NCBI GenBank assembly: GCA_900471925.1
Contig: UCGV01000010.1
Location: forward strand, 77,257 to 141,256
Direction of reading: 5' to 3'
Length of the DNA: 64,000 bases
DNA from: Hyphomicrobiales bacterium
GTDB taxonomy: Bacteria > Pseudomonadota > Alphaproteobacteria > Rhizobiales > Rhizobiaceae
The notes under the pieces are model-generated. The model did not search any database. It was not told where the DNA came from and worked only from the letters and a program-made list of their open reading frames with translations. Shown here one piece after another: positions 47,411-57,298 of this stretch (its first letter is position 1; the number at the start of each line of letters is the position of its first letter). Made by a program: the position numbers and the translations under genes.

Positions 47411-47824
47411 CTAGTGCCGAGTTTCCTCGTCCATGTCCGGAGCCGCCCACATCTTTTCGATGTTGTAGAACTCACGGATCTCAGGGCGGAACACATGCAC
47501 GATGATGTCACCGGTATCGATCAGGATCCAGTCGCCGCCTTCCTGACCTTCGACGCGGGCGGTGCCAAAGCCCTCGTCCTTCAGATCGGTCAGCAGGTGA
47601 TCGGCGATCGCCATGACATGCCTGTTCGAACGGCCGGAGACGACAACCATGTAGTCTCCCAGCGCCGATTTTCCGGCAATGTTGATGGTGGCGATATCTT
47701 CAGCTTTGGAATCCTCGAGGCTCACGAGGACGGCTTCCAGGGCACGGGCGGCGGCATCGGCGCCACGTTCCGAACCCTTCGGGATAACGGCAAGCGTTTT
47801 TCCCTTGGCGTGTACTGTTGTCAG
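47411..47824 (-). CDS. rsfS: Ribosomal silencing factor RsfS (likely CTG start)
   Basis: A protein of about 137 residues that binds ribosomal protein uL14 and blocks subunit joining in slow growth. The core KAEDIATINIAGKSALGDYMVVVSGRS and EGQEGGDWILIDTGDIIVHVF are diagnostic. The best Shine-Dalgarno (AGGAAAGGG, 47831-47839) sits upstream of a CTG at 47822-47824, which gives the N-terminus LTTVHAKGK seen, with Met, in homologues. The in-frame ATGs at 47854 and 47863 have no Shine-Dalgarno and would add a Cys-rich stretch. The CTG start is inference. Confidence 0.88.
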   Translation of the reverse strand: MTTVHAKGKTLAVIPKGSERGADAAARALEAVLVSLEDSKAEDIATINIAGKSALGDYMVVVSGRSNRHVMAIADHLLTDLKDEGFGTARVEGQEGGDWILIDTGDIIVHVFRPEIREFYNIEKMWAAPDMDEETRH

Positions 47825-47883
47825 TGCTTTCCCTTTCCTGGAATGACAAACCATGCACAACACAGATCCGGCGTCACCGGATC

Positions 47884-47891
47884 ATGGTTAA
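47884..47891. promoter_or_regulatory. CtrA-like 8-mer upstream of rsfS
   Basis: ATGGTTAA, the exact complement of the CtrA half-motif TTAACCAT, 60 bp upstream of the inferred rsfS start. A near match (CCATTAAC) lies 16 bases further on. Eight-base motifs occur by chance, so this is weak. Confidence 0.25.
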
Positions 47892-48064
47892 GATAGGCAC
47901 CAAACCATTAACGTTTCAAGACGCGGCGCAGCACGCGGACGGCCGAAAGCCGTATTTGGCGTCACGAGATGGAGATTTCGACCTGTAGTCGATGCTGGAG
48001 GGGCTGTGTACAGCGTCTGCCGTCGAGCGTAAAGTGCCGGTGATTTCTCCAAATTCCGACAGAT

Positions 48065-48442
48065 ATGACCGAAACCATCGAAAATCCGCTTAAGCCCGTC
48101 CTGCGAATCACCTTCCCTCATGATGATCGCCTCGGTCGAGGCAAGATCGAACTGCTGGAGCACATCCGTGAGACGGGTTCGATCTCGGCAGCCGGCCGGG
48201 CGATGGACATGTCCTATCGCCGTGCCTGGATGCTGGTCGCCGAGATGAACCGGATGTTCAAGGCGCAGGTTGTGGAATCTCAGCGCGGCGGCCAGAAGGG
48301 CGGCGGCGCAGCACTGACGCCGTTCGGCGAGGAATTGCTGGCGCGTTTTCGCGGTATGGAAAAGACTGTGCGGATGAGCCTTGCCGATGATCTCGCCTGG
48401 CTGGAAGACAATCGCAATCTCCAGTCGGACAGCCGGGACTGA
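48065..48442 (+). CDS. ModE-like winged-helix regulator, DNA-binding domain only
   Basis: A 125-residue protein equivalent to the N-terminal domain of ModE: LGRGKIELLEHIRETGSISAAGRAMDMSYRRAW is the winged-helix recognition region, with QRGGQKGGGAALTPFG forming the wing. The C-terminal molybdate-binding Mop/TOBE domains of full ModE (about 260 residues) are absent. Its stop codon abuts that of modC (TGA|TCA at 48440-48445), so the two genes converge with no gap. It probably controls modABC through the box at 51097-51120, but how it would sense molybdate is unclear. Confidence 0.85.
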   Translation: MTETIENPLKPVLRITFPHDDRLGRGKIELLEHIRETGSISAAGRAMDMSYRRAWMLVAEMNRMFKAQVVESQRGGQKGGGAALTPFGEELLARFRGMEKTVRMSLADDLAWLEDNRNLQSDSRD

Positions 48443-49513
48443 TCAGGCCTCCAGTGCGACAGTCTTGATGACGGCGAAAGCCGGCATGCCTCGGCGCAGG
48501 CCCAGGCGTTCGCAGGATAGCGCCGTGATGCGCGAAAGCACGGCATCGCCAGCGCAATCGAGACGTATCTCGACCGTCCCATCTTCAACAGGCGATATCT
48601 GCGCGATCTTCCCCTCCAGGATATTGAGTGCGCTCAGCCCTTCCGGCTTGCGGATTGCCAGCATCACATCGCGAGCCGGAATGCGGATGCGGACAGGCCG
48701 TCCTATCGCCGGTGAAACGCCCGGAACAAAAATTCGGCCGGCCGAGAGCAAAAGTGTCGCGATATGGTTGGCCGGATCGACGCTTTCGACAGTGCCTTCC
48801 AGCACGACACCAGCTTCCTTTCGGTCCTCCGGAAGTAGTGACGAGCGGCTGAGAACCTCTGTGGTCGGCCCTGCCGCCTCAACCTTGCCATCGCGCATTA
48901 CCACGACCTGATTTGCCAGACGCGCGACTTCGGCAACCGAATGGCTGACATAGACGATCGGAATATCCATCTCGTCGCGCAGCCGCTCAAGATAGGGCAG
49001 GATCTCGGCCTTGCGTGCTTCATCCAACGCGGCCAGCGGTTCGTCCATCAGGAGCAGGCGTGGCGCCGAAACCAGTGCGCGTCCGATTGCGACGCGTTGT
49101 TTCTCGCCGCCTGACAGCTTCGAGGGGCTGCGGGCAAGCAGCTGGCCGATGCCGAGCAGTTCGACGACACGGTCGAAATTATCGGCGCGCGTAGATTTCG
49201 GCGCGAACCAGCGGCCATAAGCAAGGTTTGCCTGAACGCTCAGATGCGGAAAGAGCCGGGCCTCCTGGAAGACATAGCCGAACCGCCGCTGGTGACGGGG
49301 GATGAAGATGCTCTTCGTCGTGTCCGTCAGCGCCTGACCATCGAGCAGAACCCGGCCTTCGGTCGGCCGCGTCAGACCGGCGATGATGCGGATGACGGAG
49401 GTTTTGCCAGAGCCGGAACGGCCAAACAGGGCGGTGACGCCGCGCTCGGAGGTGAAGGCGGCGTCGAGCCCGAAGGCACCGAGGCGATGTCTGGCTTCGA
49501 CGATGAGCGTCAT
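48443..49513 (-). CDS. modC: Molybdate ABC transporter ATP-binding protein ModC
   Basis: A 356-residue ABC ATPase: Walker A GRSGSGKT (about 31-38), signature LSGGEKQR, Walker [15 protein letters not shown]-terminal TOBE/Mop domain (about 290-350, [14 protein letters not shown]) is typical of ModC and may bind oxyanion. The ATG at 49513 overlaps the modB stop by 4 bp (ATGA), fixing the start. The longer open frame upstream is inside modB and is rejected. It is the last gene of modABC. Confidence 0.95.
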   Translation of the reverse strand: MTLIVEARHRLGAFGLDAAFTSERGVTALFGRSGSGKTSVIRIIAGLTRPTEGRVLLDGQALTDTTKSIFIPRHQRRFGYVFQEARLFPHLSVQANLAYGRWFAPKSTRADNFDRVVELLGIGQLLARSPSKLSGGEKQRVAIGRALVSAPRLLLMDEPLAALDEARKAEILPYLERLRDEMDIPIVYVSHSVAEVARLANQVVVMRDGKVEAAGPTTEVLSRSSLLPEDRKEAGVVLEGTVESVDPANHIATLLLSAGRIFVPGVSPAIGRPVRIRIPARDVMLAIRKPEGLSALNILEGKIAQISPVEDGTVEIRLDCAGDAVLSRITALSCERLGLRRGMPAFAVIKTVALEA

Positions 49514-50211
49514 TCTGGATCGATCCTCCGACCGGCGAGATGGGCGAGGAATTCCGACGCGAGCAGAGCGAGCATGGAAATGACGATGGAAACGAGGGTC
49601 AGCCGCATGGCGTTGGCATCGCCGCCCGGCACCTGGGTAAAGGTGTAGATGGCGGCCGATAGCGTCTGCGTTTCGCCCGGAATGTTGGAGACGAAGGTAA
49701 TGGTGGCGCCGAATTCGCCCATAGCCTTGGCAAAGCAGAGGATCATGCCGGCAATGATGCCGGGAGCGATAAGCGGCAGGGTTACGGTCAGGAAAACCCA
49801 GGTCGGGCTCGCACCCAGCGTGCCCGCCGCTTCCTCGAGCTTGCGATCGACGGCTTCGATCGAGAGGCGGATGCTGCGTACCATCAGCGGGAAGCCCATG
49901 ACGCCACAGGCGAGTGCTGCACCCGTCCAGCGGAAGGACAGGACGATGCCGAGATACTGATCGAGCAGGCTGCCGATCGGACCACGACGGCCGAAAAGGA
50001 TGAGCAGAACAAAGCCGGTGACGACCGGCGGCAGGATCAGCGGCAGATGAACGAAGCCATTCAGTATGGATTTGCCCCAGAAGCGGCCGCGGGCAAGCAA
50101 CAGGGCGACGAGGATACCGAGCGGCAGGCTTGCGAGCATGGCGACGAAGGAAATGCGCAGGCTGAGCAGGATCGCCGTCCATTCCTCATCGCTCAAGCCG
50201 AACATATCCAA
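49510..50211 (-). CDS. modB: Molybdate ABC transporter permease ModB
   Basis: A 233-residue inner-membrane permease with about five to six helices. The EAA loop is visible as [26 protein letters not shown]. Length matches ModB. It lies between modA (76 bp upstream, with a hairpin in the gap) and modC (4-bp overlap). A second ATG at 50205 is an alternative start. Confidence 0.95.
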   Translation of the reverse strand: MDMFGLSDEEWTAILLSLRISFVAMLASLPLGILVALLLARGRFWGKSILNGFVHLPLILPPVVTGFVLLILFGRRGPIGSLLDQYLGIVLSFRWTGAALACGVMGFPLMVRSIRLSIEAVDRKLEEAAGTLGASPTWVFLTVTLPLIAPGIIAGMILCFAKAMGEFGATITFVSNIPGETQTLSAAIYTFTQVPGGDANAMRLTLVSIVISMLALLASEFLAHLAGRRIDPE

Positions 50212-50233
50212 GCGTCATCTTCTCCGAAACATT

Positions 50234-50257
50234 GAAGGCCCGCCGAAGCGAGCCTTC
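50234..50257 (-). terminator. Hairpin in the modA-modB gap
   Basis: GAAGGC/GCCTTC outer stem with an inner CGC/GCG stem, and no T-run. A hairpin between a binding-protein gene and its permease gene often stabilises the upstream mRNA or reduces read-through; that role is inferred. Confidence 0.45.
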
Positions 50258-50286
50258 ACGCTAAGCTCAGGCGACTGATTGTGCAA

Positions 50287-51078
50287 TTATTTCAGGATGG
50301 TGAAGCCCTGTGCGGTGAAGAAGGGCGCGGCCTTGTCCGACTTCAGGAAGTCGAGATAGGCAGCCGCATCCGGGTTCTTGCTCTCGGCGAGCAGGGCGAT
50401 CGGGTAGATGATAGGCGGGTGGGAATCGGCCGGGAAGGTGCCGACGATGGCAACACCCTTATCGGCCGCCGCATCCGTCTGGTAGACGATGCCGAAAGGT
50501 GCTTCGCCACGGGACACGAGTGCAAGTGCCGCACGCACGCTTTCCGAATAGGCAACCTTGGCTCCGACGGATTTCCAGACGCCGAGCTTGTCGAGCGCGG
50601 TCTGGCCATATTTGCCTGCGGGAACGGACTTCGGTTCGCCCATTGCGAGCTTGCCGTCGCCGATGAGGCCGGCGAGGTCGAAGCCGGACTTGATTTCGAC
50701 GGGCTTCTGCTTGCCGTTTTCGGCAACGAGAACGAGGCGGTTGCCGAGCAGGTTCGAACGTGTCTCCGGCTTGATCAGCTTCTTGTCGGCAACATAATCC
50801 ATCCAGTTCAGGTCGGCGGAGATGAAGACATCGGCAGGTGCTGCATTTTCGATCTGCTTCGCCAGTGCGCCGCTTGCCGCATAGGAGGCGACAGCCTCCT
50901 TGCCGCTTTCCTTCGCCCAGGCGGCATTGGCAGCATCAAGCGCATCCTTCAGGCTTGCGGCGGCGAAAATCGTTACCTTTTCAGCGGCTGCGGCAGGCGT
51001 CGAAAGCGCTGCTGCGCCGAGCCAGACCGCCGAGATCGCGGCGGTTGCCAGTTTCATCCAGTGACGGCGGTTATGCAT
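50287..51078 (-). CDS. modA: Molybdate ABC transporter substrate-binding protein ModA
   Basis: A 263-residue periplasmic binding protein with a signal peptide (about 1-32, ending TPAAAA). The mature protein starts EKVTIFAAASLKDALD, the classic ModA opening, where the AAS residues contact the oxyanion. DVFISADLNWMDYV and FGIVYQTDA are further family stretches. It binds molybdate (and probably tungstate) for modBC. It is first in the operon, 18 bp downstream of a ModE-type box. Confidence 0.95.
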   Translation of the reverse strand: MHNRRHWMKLATAAISAVWLGAAALSTPAAAAEKVTIFAAASLKDALDAANAAWAKESGKEAVASYAASGALAKQIENAAPADVFISADLNWMDYVADKKLIKPETRSNLLGNRLVLVAENGKQKPVEIKSGFDLAGLIGDGKLAMGEPKSVPAGKYGQTALDKLGVWKSVGAKVAYSESVRAALALVSRGEAPFGIVYQTDAAADKGVAIVGTFPADSHPPIIYPIALLAESKNPDAAAYLDFLKSDKAAPFFTAQGFTILK

Positions 51079-51096
51079 GTCTTGTCTCCCCAGTTT

Positions 51097-51120
51097 CGAA
51101 ATATTTAAACGGATATAACG
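51097..51120. promoter_or_regulatory. ModE-type operator (Mo box) upstream of modA
   Basis: A 24-bp imperfect inverted repeat: left part CGAAATATT, six-base spacer TAAACG, right part GATATAACG. It fits the ModE consensus (CGnTATATA-N6-TATATAACG) with three mismatches, and the ATATAACG half is perfect. It lies 18 bp before the modA start, a position expected for repression. The ModE-like protein gene stands at the far end of the cluster. Confidence 0.75.
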
Positions 51121-51421
51121 GCCTGTGAGGTTTGGCTAGGGTTGTGCTCCGTAAAACATAACGAGGTTCGATGACGTGATTTTCCCACACCGCCGCTTCA
51201 CGCATTCGTGAGGTGCATGGCTCTCCGCAAGCCAAGAAAATACGAGGCGAAAATGTGGCGGTTCCGCTTGGAAAAACCAGCTGCGCGGGCCAGACGGTAT
51301 GAATCGGCCTGTTTTTGCTGATTAAACCGGCAGCAAGTTTTGTGTTTCCGCAAGAAGGTTTGCATCAAACGCATTGCTGCAATGCACTAGGCTATCTTCA
51401 CCTTCTGAACAAATGTGCTAA
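51121..51421. other. Intergenic stretch without a supported gene
   Basis: About 300 bases between the modA operator and the small RNA. The only short ORF of note is a 34-codon Arg/Lys-rich one on the plus strand beginning at 51217, with an ill-spaced Shine-Dalgarno, which I do not accept. The promoter of the small RNA should be at the right end, but I see no convincing -35/-10 pair; CATAAT at 51424-51429 is the best -10-like hexamer. Confidence 0.5.
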
Positions 51422-51544
51422 AACATAATCATCCGACGGCTTCTCCTCCTCCCATAGCCGTCCGATAGGATCGACAACACTCCTCCTCCCAGTTGTCGAT
51501 CAAGTTTTAAGCCCGACGCACCTCCTCCCGCGTCGGGCTTTTCA
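51422..51544 (+). ncRNA. Alpha-r14-like small RNA with three CUCCUCCC loops
   Basis: Three consecutive hairpins, each displaying a C-rich anti-Shine-Dalgarno loop. (1) GACGGCT/AGCCGTC at 51435-51462, with CTCCTCCTCCC at 51443-51453. (2) TCGACAAC/GTTGTCGA at 51471-51499, with the same motif at 51480-51490. (3) GCCCGACGC/GCGTCGGGC at 51511-51538, with CCTCCTCCC in its loop, followed by TTTT as intrinsic terminator. This is the architecture of the alphaproteobacterial alpha-r14 (suhB/NfeR1-type) trans-acting sRNAs. The 5' end is uncertain (51422-51436). It converges with nadD. Confidence 0.85.
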
Positions 51545-51567
51545 TTTTCCGGCACATTTCAGATGAT

Positions 51568-52203
51568 CTATTCCGCGGCCTTCTGCTGTTCGTCGTTGCG
51601 GATCGCAGTCGAGCTCAGGGTCGAGCGCGGGCCATGAATGAAGGTCCAGGCGGGCGCCGGCTTCTTCCAGAGAACACGGGCATCATCCTCGTCGATGCGC
51701 GCAAAGGCGAAGGTTTTTGCCATCTTCGAGGAGAGATAGGAGAGGGTCGATCCCGGCCGGTCGATGACGGCAATCGGGAAGGTACGGGCTATGTTTTGCC
51801 ATTTCTGCCAGCGATGGAAGTTTTCCAGGCTGTCGGCGCCCATGATCCAGACGAAATGTACATGCGGATTGCGTGCTTTCACGCGGGCGAGGGTGCTCGC
51901 CGTATAGCTAATGCCGAATGCCTGTTCGAAGGCCGTCACCTTGATATGCGGATCGGTGGCGATCGCCTCGCTGCGGGCGATGCGCTCGGAAAGTGGCGCA
52001 AGATGATTGCGGCTCTTCAGCGGATTGCCCGGTGTCACCATCCACCAGAGCTGGTCCAGGCCCAGCCGGCGGATGGCGATTTCGGCGACCAGCGCGTGGC
52101 CTTCATGGGGCGGATTGAAGGAACCGCCGAACAGACCGACGATCATACCGCGTTCGCTATGCGGCATGCGGAGGTAGCGCCGGTCTACATTCTCTGTGGT
52201 CAC
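51568..52203 (-). CDS. nadD: Nicotinate-nucleotide adenylyltransferase
   Basis: A 211-residue nucleotidyltransferase that makes deamido-NAD from nicotinate mononucleotide. The core is VGLFGGSFNPPHEGHALVAE (GSFNPxHxGH ATP-binding motif), LWWMVTPGNPLK, and the C-terminal STAIR seen here as SSTAIRN. The GTG at 52203 gives VTTENVDRRYLRMPH; it begins one base after the proA stop. An ATG at 52224 overlapping proA is an alternative. It is part of the proB-proA-nadD string; rsfS, its usual neighbour, is 3.7 kb away beyond the mod cluster. Confidence 0.92.
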   Translation of the reverse strand: MTTENVDRRYLRMPHSERGMIVGLFGGSFNPPHEGHALVAEIAIRRLGLDQLWWMVTPGNPLKSRNHLAPLSERIARSEAIATDPHIKVTAFEQAFGISYTASTLARVKARNPHVHFVWIMGADSLENFHRWQKWQNIARTFPIAVIDRPGSTLSYLSSKMAKTFAFARIDEDDARVLWKKPAPAWTFIHGPRSTLSSTAIRNDEQQKAAE

Positions 52204-52204
52204 G

Positions 52205-53480
52205 TCAGGGCCGCGTCTGTCCATTGCCGCGAACGCGGTATTTGAAGGAAGTAAGCTGCTCGACGCCGACAGGGCCACGCGCATGCATCTTGCCTGTGGC
52301 GATGCCGATTTCCGCACCCATGCCGAATTCGCCGCCATCGGCAAACTGTGTCGAGGCGTTGTGCAGTAGGATCGCCGAGTCGATCTCGGTGAAGAAGCGC
52401 TCGACGACATCAGGGTTTTCGGCAAGCACGGCTTCGGTATGGTTCGACGAATATTTCTGGATATGGTCGATTGCACCGGAAATGCCATCGACGACGGCAA
52501 CCGAAATCACTGCGTCCAGATATTCGGTCGACCAGTCTTCCTCGGTCGCCGGCTTGAGGCCCGGCACCACCTTGAGAACGGCGGCCGAGGCGCGAACCTC
52601 ACAGCCGGCTCCGACCAGAACCTCGATCAGAGGCGCCAGATGCGTACCGATTGCTGCGCCATCGACCAGGAGGGTTTCGGCCGCGCCGCAGACACCGGTG
52701 CGGCGCATCTTGGCATTGACGATGATGTTCTTCGCCATCTCGATATCGGCCGAAGCATCGACATAGATATGGCAGAGGCCTTCAAGGTGGGCAAATACCG
52801 GAACGCGGGCCTCGTTCTGCACGCGGGCGACGAGGCTCTTGCCGCCTCGCGGCACGATGACGTCGATTGCGCCATCAAGGCCGCGCAGCATGGCGCCGAC
52901 AGCGGCACGGTCGGTGACCGGCACGAGCTGGATCGCGTATTCCGGCAGGTTGGCAGCCTTCAGGCCTTCGACCATGCAGGCATGGATCGCAGCGGAGGAA
53001 CGGCGTGAATCCGAACCGCAACGCAGGATGACCGCGTTGCCGGCCTTCAGGCACAATGCGCCCGCATCCGCCGTCACATTCGGACGGCTTTCGAAGATGA
53101 CGCCGATGACGCCGAGCGGCGTGCGGGCACGCTCTATCTTCAGGCCGTTCGGCCGGTCCCAGGCGGCAATCACTTCGCCGACCGGGTCGGCAAGGGCGGC
53201 AATTGCCCGGATACCTTCGGCCATTTCCGTGACGCGCTTGTCGTTCAGCGTCAGGCGATCGACGAAGGAGGCGAGCATCTCCGTGCCCTCCACATCCTTC
53301 AAATCCTTGGCGTTTTCCGAGAGGATATGGGCCTTGTTCGCCATGATCGCGTCGGCCATGGCGTTCAGTGCCTTGTTCTTGGCATCGGTGGAGGCAAAGC
53401 CCAACGGTCGCGCGGCGGCCTTGGCCTTGCGGCCGATGTCATTCATCAGCACGTCAATGTCAGGGCTCTGCGCAACTGTA

Positions 53481-53488
<8 letters not shown>
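52205..53488 (-). CDS. proA: Gamma-glutamyl phosphate reductase
   Basis: A 427-residue NADPH-dependent enzyme, second step of proline synthesis from glutamate. Catalytic cysteine region: [13 protein letters not shown]. Other landmarks are [25 protein letters not shown] and IVPRGGKSL. Its start overlaps the proB stop by 8 bp, so the two are translationally coupled, as fits the labile gamma-glutamyl phosphate passed between them. Confidence 0.96.
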
Positions 53489-55779
<2,291 letters not shown>

Positions 55780-55802
55780 TCAGGCGGAGGTCAAAGAATA
55801 TC

Positions 55803-56669
55803 GTGATTTTTGCGAGCTATAACATACAGTACGGCTTCGGTCTTGATGGCAGATACGATCTGGAACGTATCGCAGGGGATCTCGAGGGCGCTGACGTCAT
55901 TAGTCTGCAAGAGGTGACGAGGGGCTTCGCGCGCAACGACTACGTCGACATGCCGGCTGCAATCGCGGCCCTTTTTCCCGACCATTTCTGGGTCTATGGA
56001 CCGGCCTGCGATATGCATGTCGAAGCGCCGGAGGGTCGGATTTCGTCGCCGCGTTCCGCCCGCTTTCAGTTCGGCAACATGGTCCTGTCGCGCTGGCCCA
56101 TCCTTTCGATGCGAACGTTGCTTCTGCCACGAAGCCGCACGATCGACAGGCTCAACCTGCAACGCGGCGCAACCGAAGCCGTGATCGCGGCTCTCGGCGG
56201 TGCGATCCGTGTCTATTCCGTTCATCTCGACCATGTTTCCGTCGACGAACGCATTGCGCAACTGCGCCATCTCGGCGATCGCATCAATGCCTTCGTTCAG
56301 GAGGGCGCGTCCATGACCGGCGCATGCGAGTTCGGGCTTGCCGAGCCGCCGCTGCCGGAGGACTACGTCGTGATGGGCGACTTCAACATGGAGCCGGAAT
56401 CGCCGGAATATTGCACCTTTGCGGGATCGGCCGACCGATTTTACGGGCGCACCACGCGGATCGGCACGCCCATCGACGCCTTTGCGGCGCTCGGAAGCTA
56501 TAAGCCCGGAAGCTATAGCTGGATGGACCCGGACGATCATGGAAAACGCATGCATCTCGATTACTGCTTCGTCAGTTGCGGCCTCAGGGACCGGTTGAAA
56601 TCCGCTGTCATCAATACTGATTGCGTCGGGTCCGATCACTTCCCTCTGCGGGTCGAGATCGTCGATTGA
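55803..56669 (+). CDS. Endonuclease/exonuclease/phosphatase family protein
   Basis: A 288-residue protein of the EEP (DNase I-like) superfamily. Visible catalytic landmarks: SYNIQYG (Asn), SLQEVTR (metal Glu), VYSVHLDHVS (His), VMGDFNMEPES (Asp/Asn) and the C-terminal GSDHFPL (Asp-His). All essential residues are present, so it should be an active metal-dependent phosphodiesterase or phosphatase, with substrate unknown. No signal peptide. It uses a GTG start at 55803 with GGAGG about 12 bases upstream. It is the only plus-strand gene inside the rplU-nadD block. Confidence 0.85.
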   Translation: MIFASYNIQYGFGLDGRYDLERIAGDLEGADVISLQEVTRGFARNDYVDMPAAIAALFPDHFWVYGPACDMHVEAPEGRISSPRSARFQFGNMVLSRWPILSMRTLLLPRSRTIDRLNLQRGATEAVIAALGGAIRVYSVHLDHVSVDERIAQLRHLGDRINAFVQEGASMTGACEFGLAEPPLPEDYVVMGDFNMEPESPEYCTFAGSADRFYGRTTRIGTPIDAFAALGSYKPGSYSWMDPDDHGKRMHLDYCFVSCGLRDRLKSAVINTDCVGSDHFPLRVEIVD

Positions 56670-56671
56670 AA

Positions 56672-56696
56672 GGACGCCGCCTTTTGCGCGGCGTCC
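56672..56696. terminator. Terminator between convergent EEP and GNAT genes
   Basis: Perfect 9-bp stem GGACGCCGC/GCGGCGTCC with a 7-base loop. There is no strong T-run on either side. Confidence 0.65.
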
Positions 56697-56710
56697 CTCC
56701 GATATCAATA

Positions 56711-57298
56711 TCAGGCGACCTTTCTTTGCTGCAGCGCGCCCGGATGCAGCACCGTCTCGATATGGGCGACCATGGTATTGCGGGCGAAAGAGTAGATTTC
56801 GCTGCAACCGGTCATCTGGAAACCGAGCTTTTCCTGCAGGCGGAGTGATGCAGGATTGTCAGCAAAGACGCCGGAATGAACCTCTACGTCGGGCATCCGC
56901 ATCGAGAATCGCTCCAGCAGAGCTTCCGTCGCCTCACTCATATAGCCGCGCTGCCAGAAATAGCGGTTCAGCCAGTAGCCGAGGTGCCAGCGGCCGTGAC
57001 GAAGCTCGATCGACACATTGCCGATATGAACGTCGTCGCTGCCTGTTATCGCCAAAGTCCAGTCCGGCAGGGCGCCCGACGTGACGGGAATCAGCCAGTC
57101 CAGCGCATCCTGCCGGTCGTAAGGGGCGGGGACGCGGGCCAGCATGCGGGTAACCGCGAAATCGGACAGTGATTCCGCGATTGCCGGAGCATCGCTCAGC
57201 CTGTGGGGGCGGAGCGCCAGCCTTGCCGTCGTGATGACCGGCGCGGGGCCAGGCATCATGGGCTTGGTCCTGGGTCTTTGCAGGGTAACGGCACTCAT
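56711..57298 (-). CDS. GNAT-family N-acetyltransferase (RimJ/RimL-like), second of a pair
   Basis: A 195-residue acetyltransferase: TTARLALRPHRLSDAPAIAESL at the start of the domain, the acetyl-CoA loop region YWLNRYFWQRGYMSEATEALL, and NPASLRLQEKLGFQ near the end. This fits the RimJ/RimL group, whose known substrates are ribosomal protein N-termini, among others. Its start is fixed by an ATGA overlap with the preceding GNAT gene (57295-57298). The neighbour is a paralogue of similar layout, so the pair probably arose by duplication. Confidence 0.88.
   Translation of the reverse strand: MSAVTLQRPRTKPMMPGPAPVITTARLALRPHRLSDAPAIAESLSDFAVTRMLARVPAPYDRQDALDWLIPVTSGALPDWTLAITGSDDVHIGNVSIELRHGRWHLGYWLNRYFWQRGYMSEATEALLERFSMRMPDVEVHSGVFADNPASLRLQEKLGFQMTGCSEIYSFARNTMVAHIETVLHPGALQQRKVA

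Noticed and set aside
51217..51321. 34-codon Arg/Lys-rich ORF between modA and the small RNA
   Set aside because: Shine-Dalgarno-like GAGGTG is too close to the ATG, composition is not coding-like, and there is nothing to support it.
51443..51529. Three regularly spaced CCTCCTCCC copies, briefly considered as a CRISPR-like or tandem repeat
   Set aside because: Each copy is the loop of a separate hairpin with different stems, and the last hairpin is a terminator. This is an sRNA, not an array.
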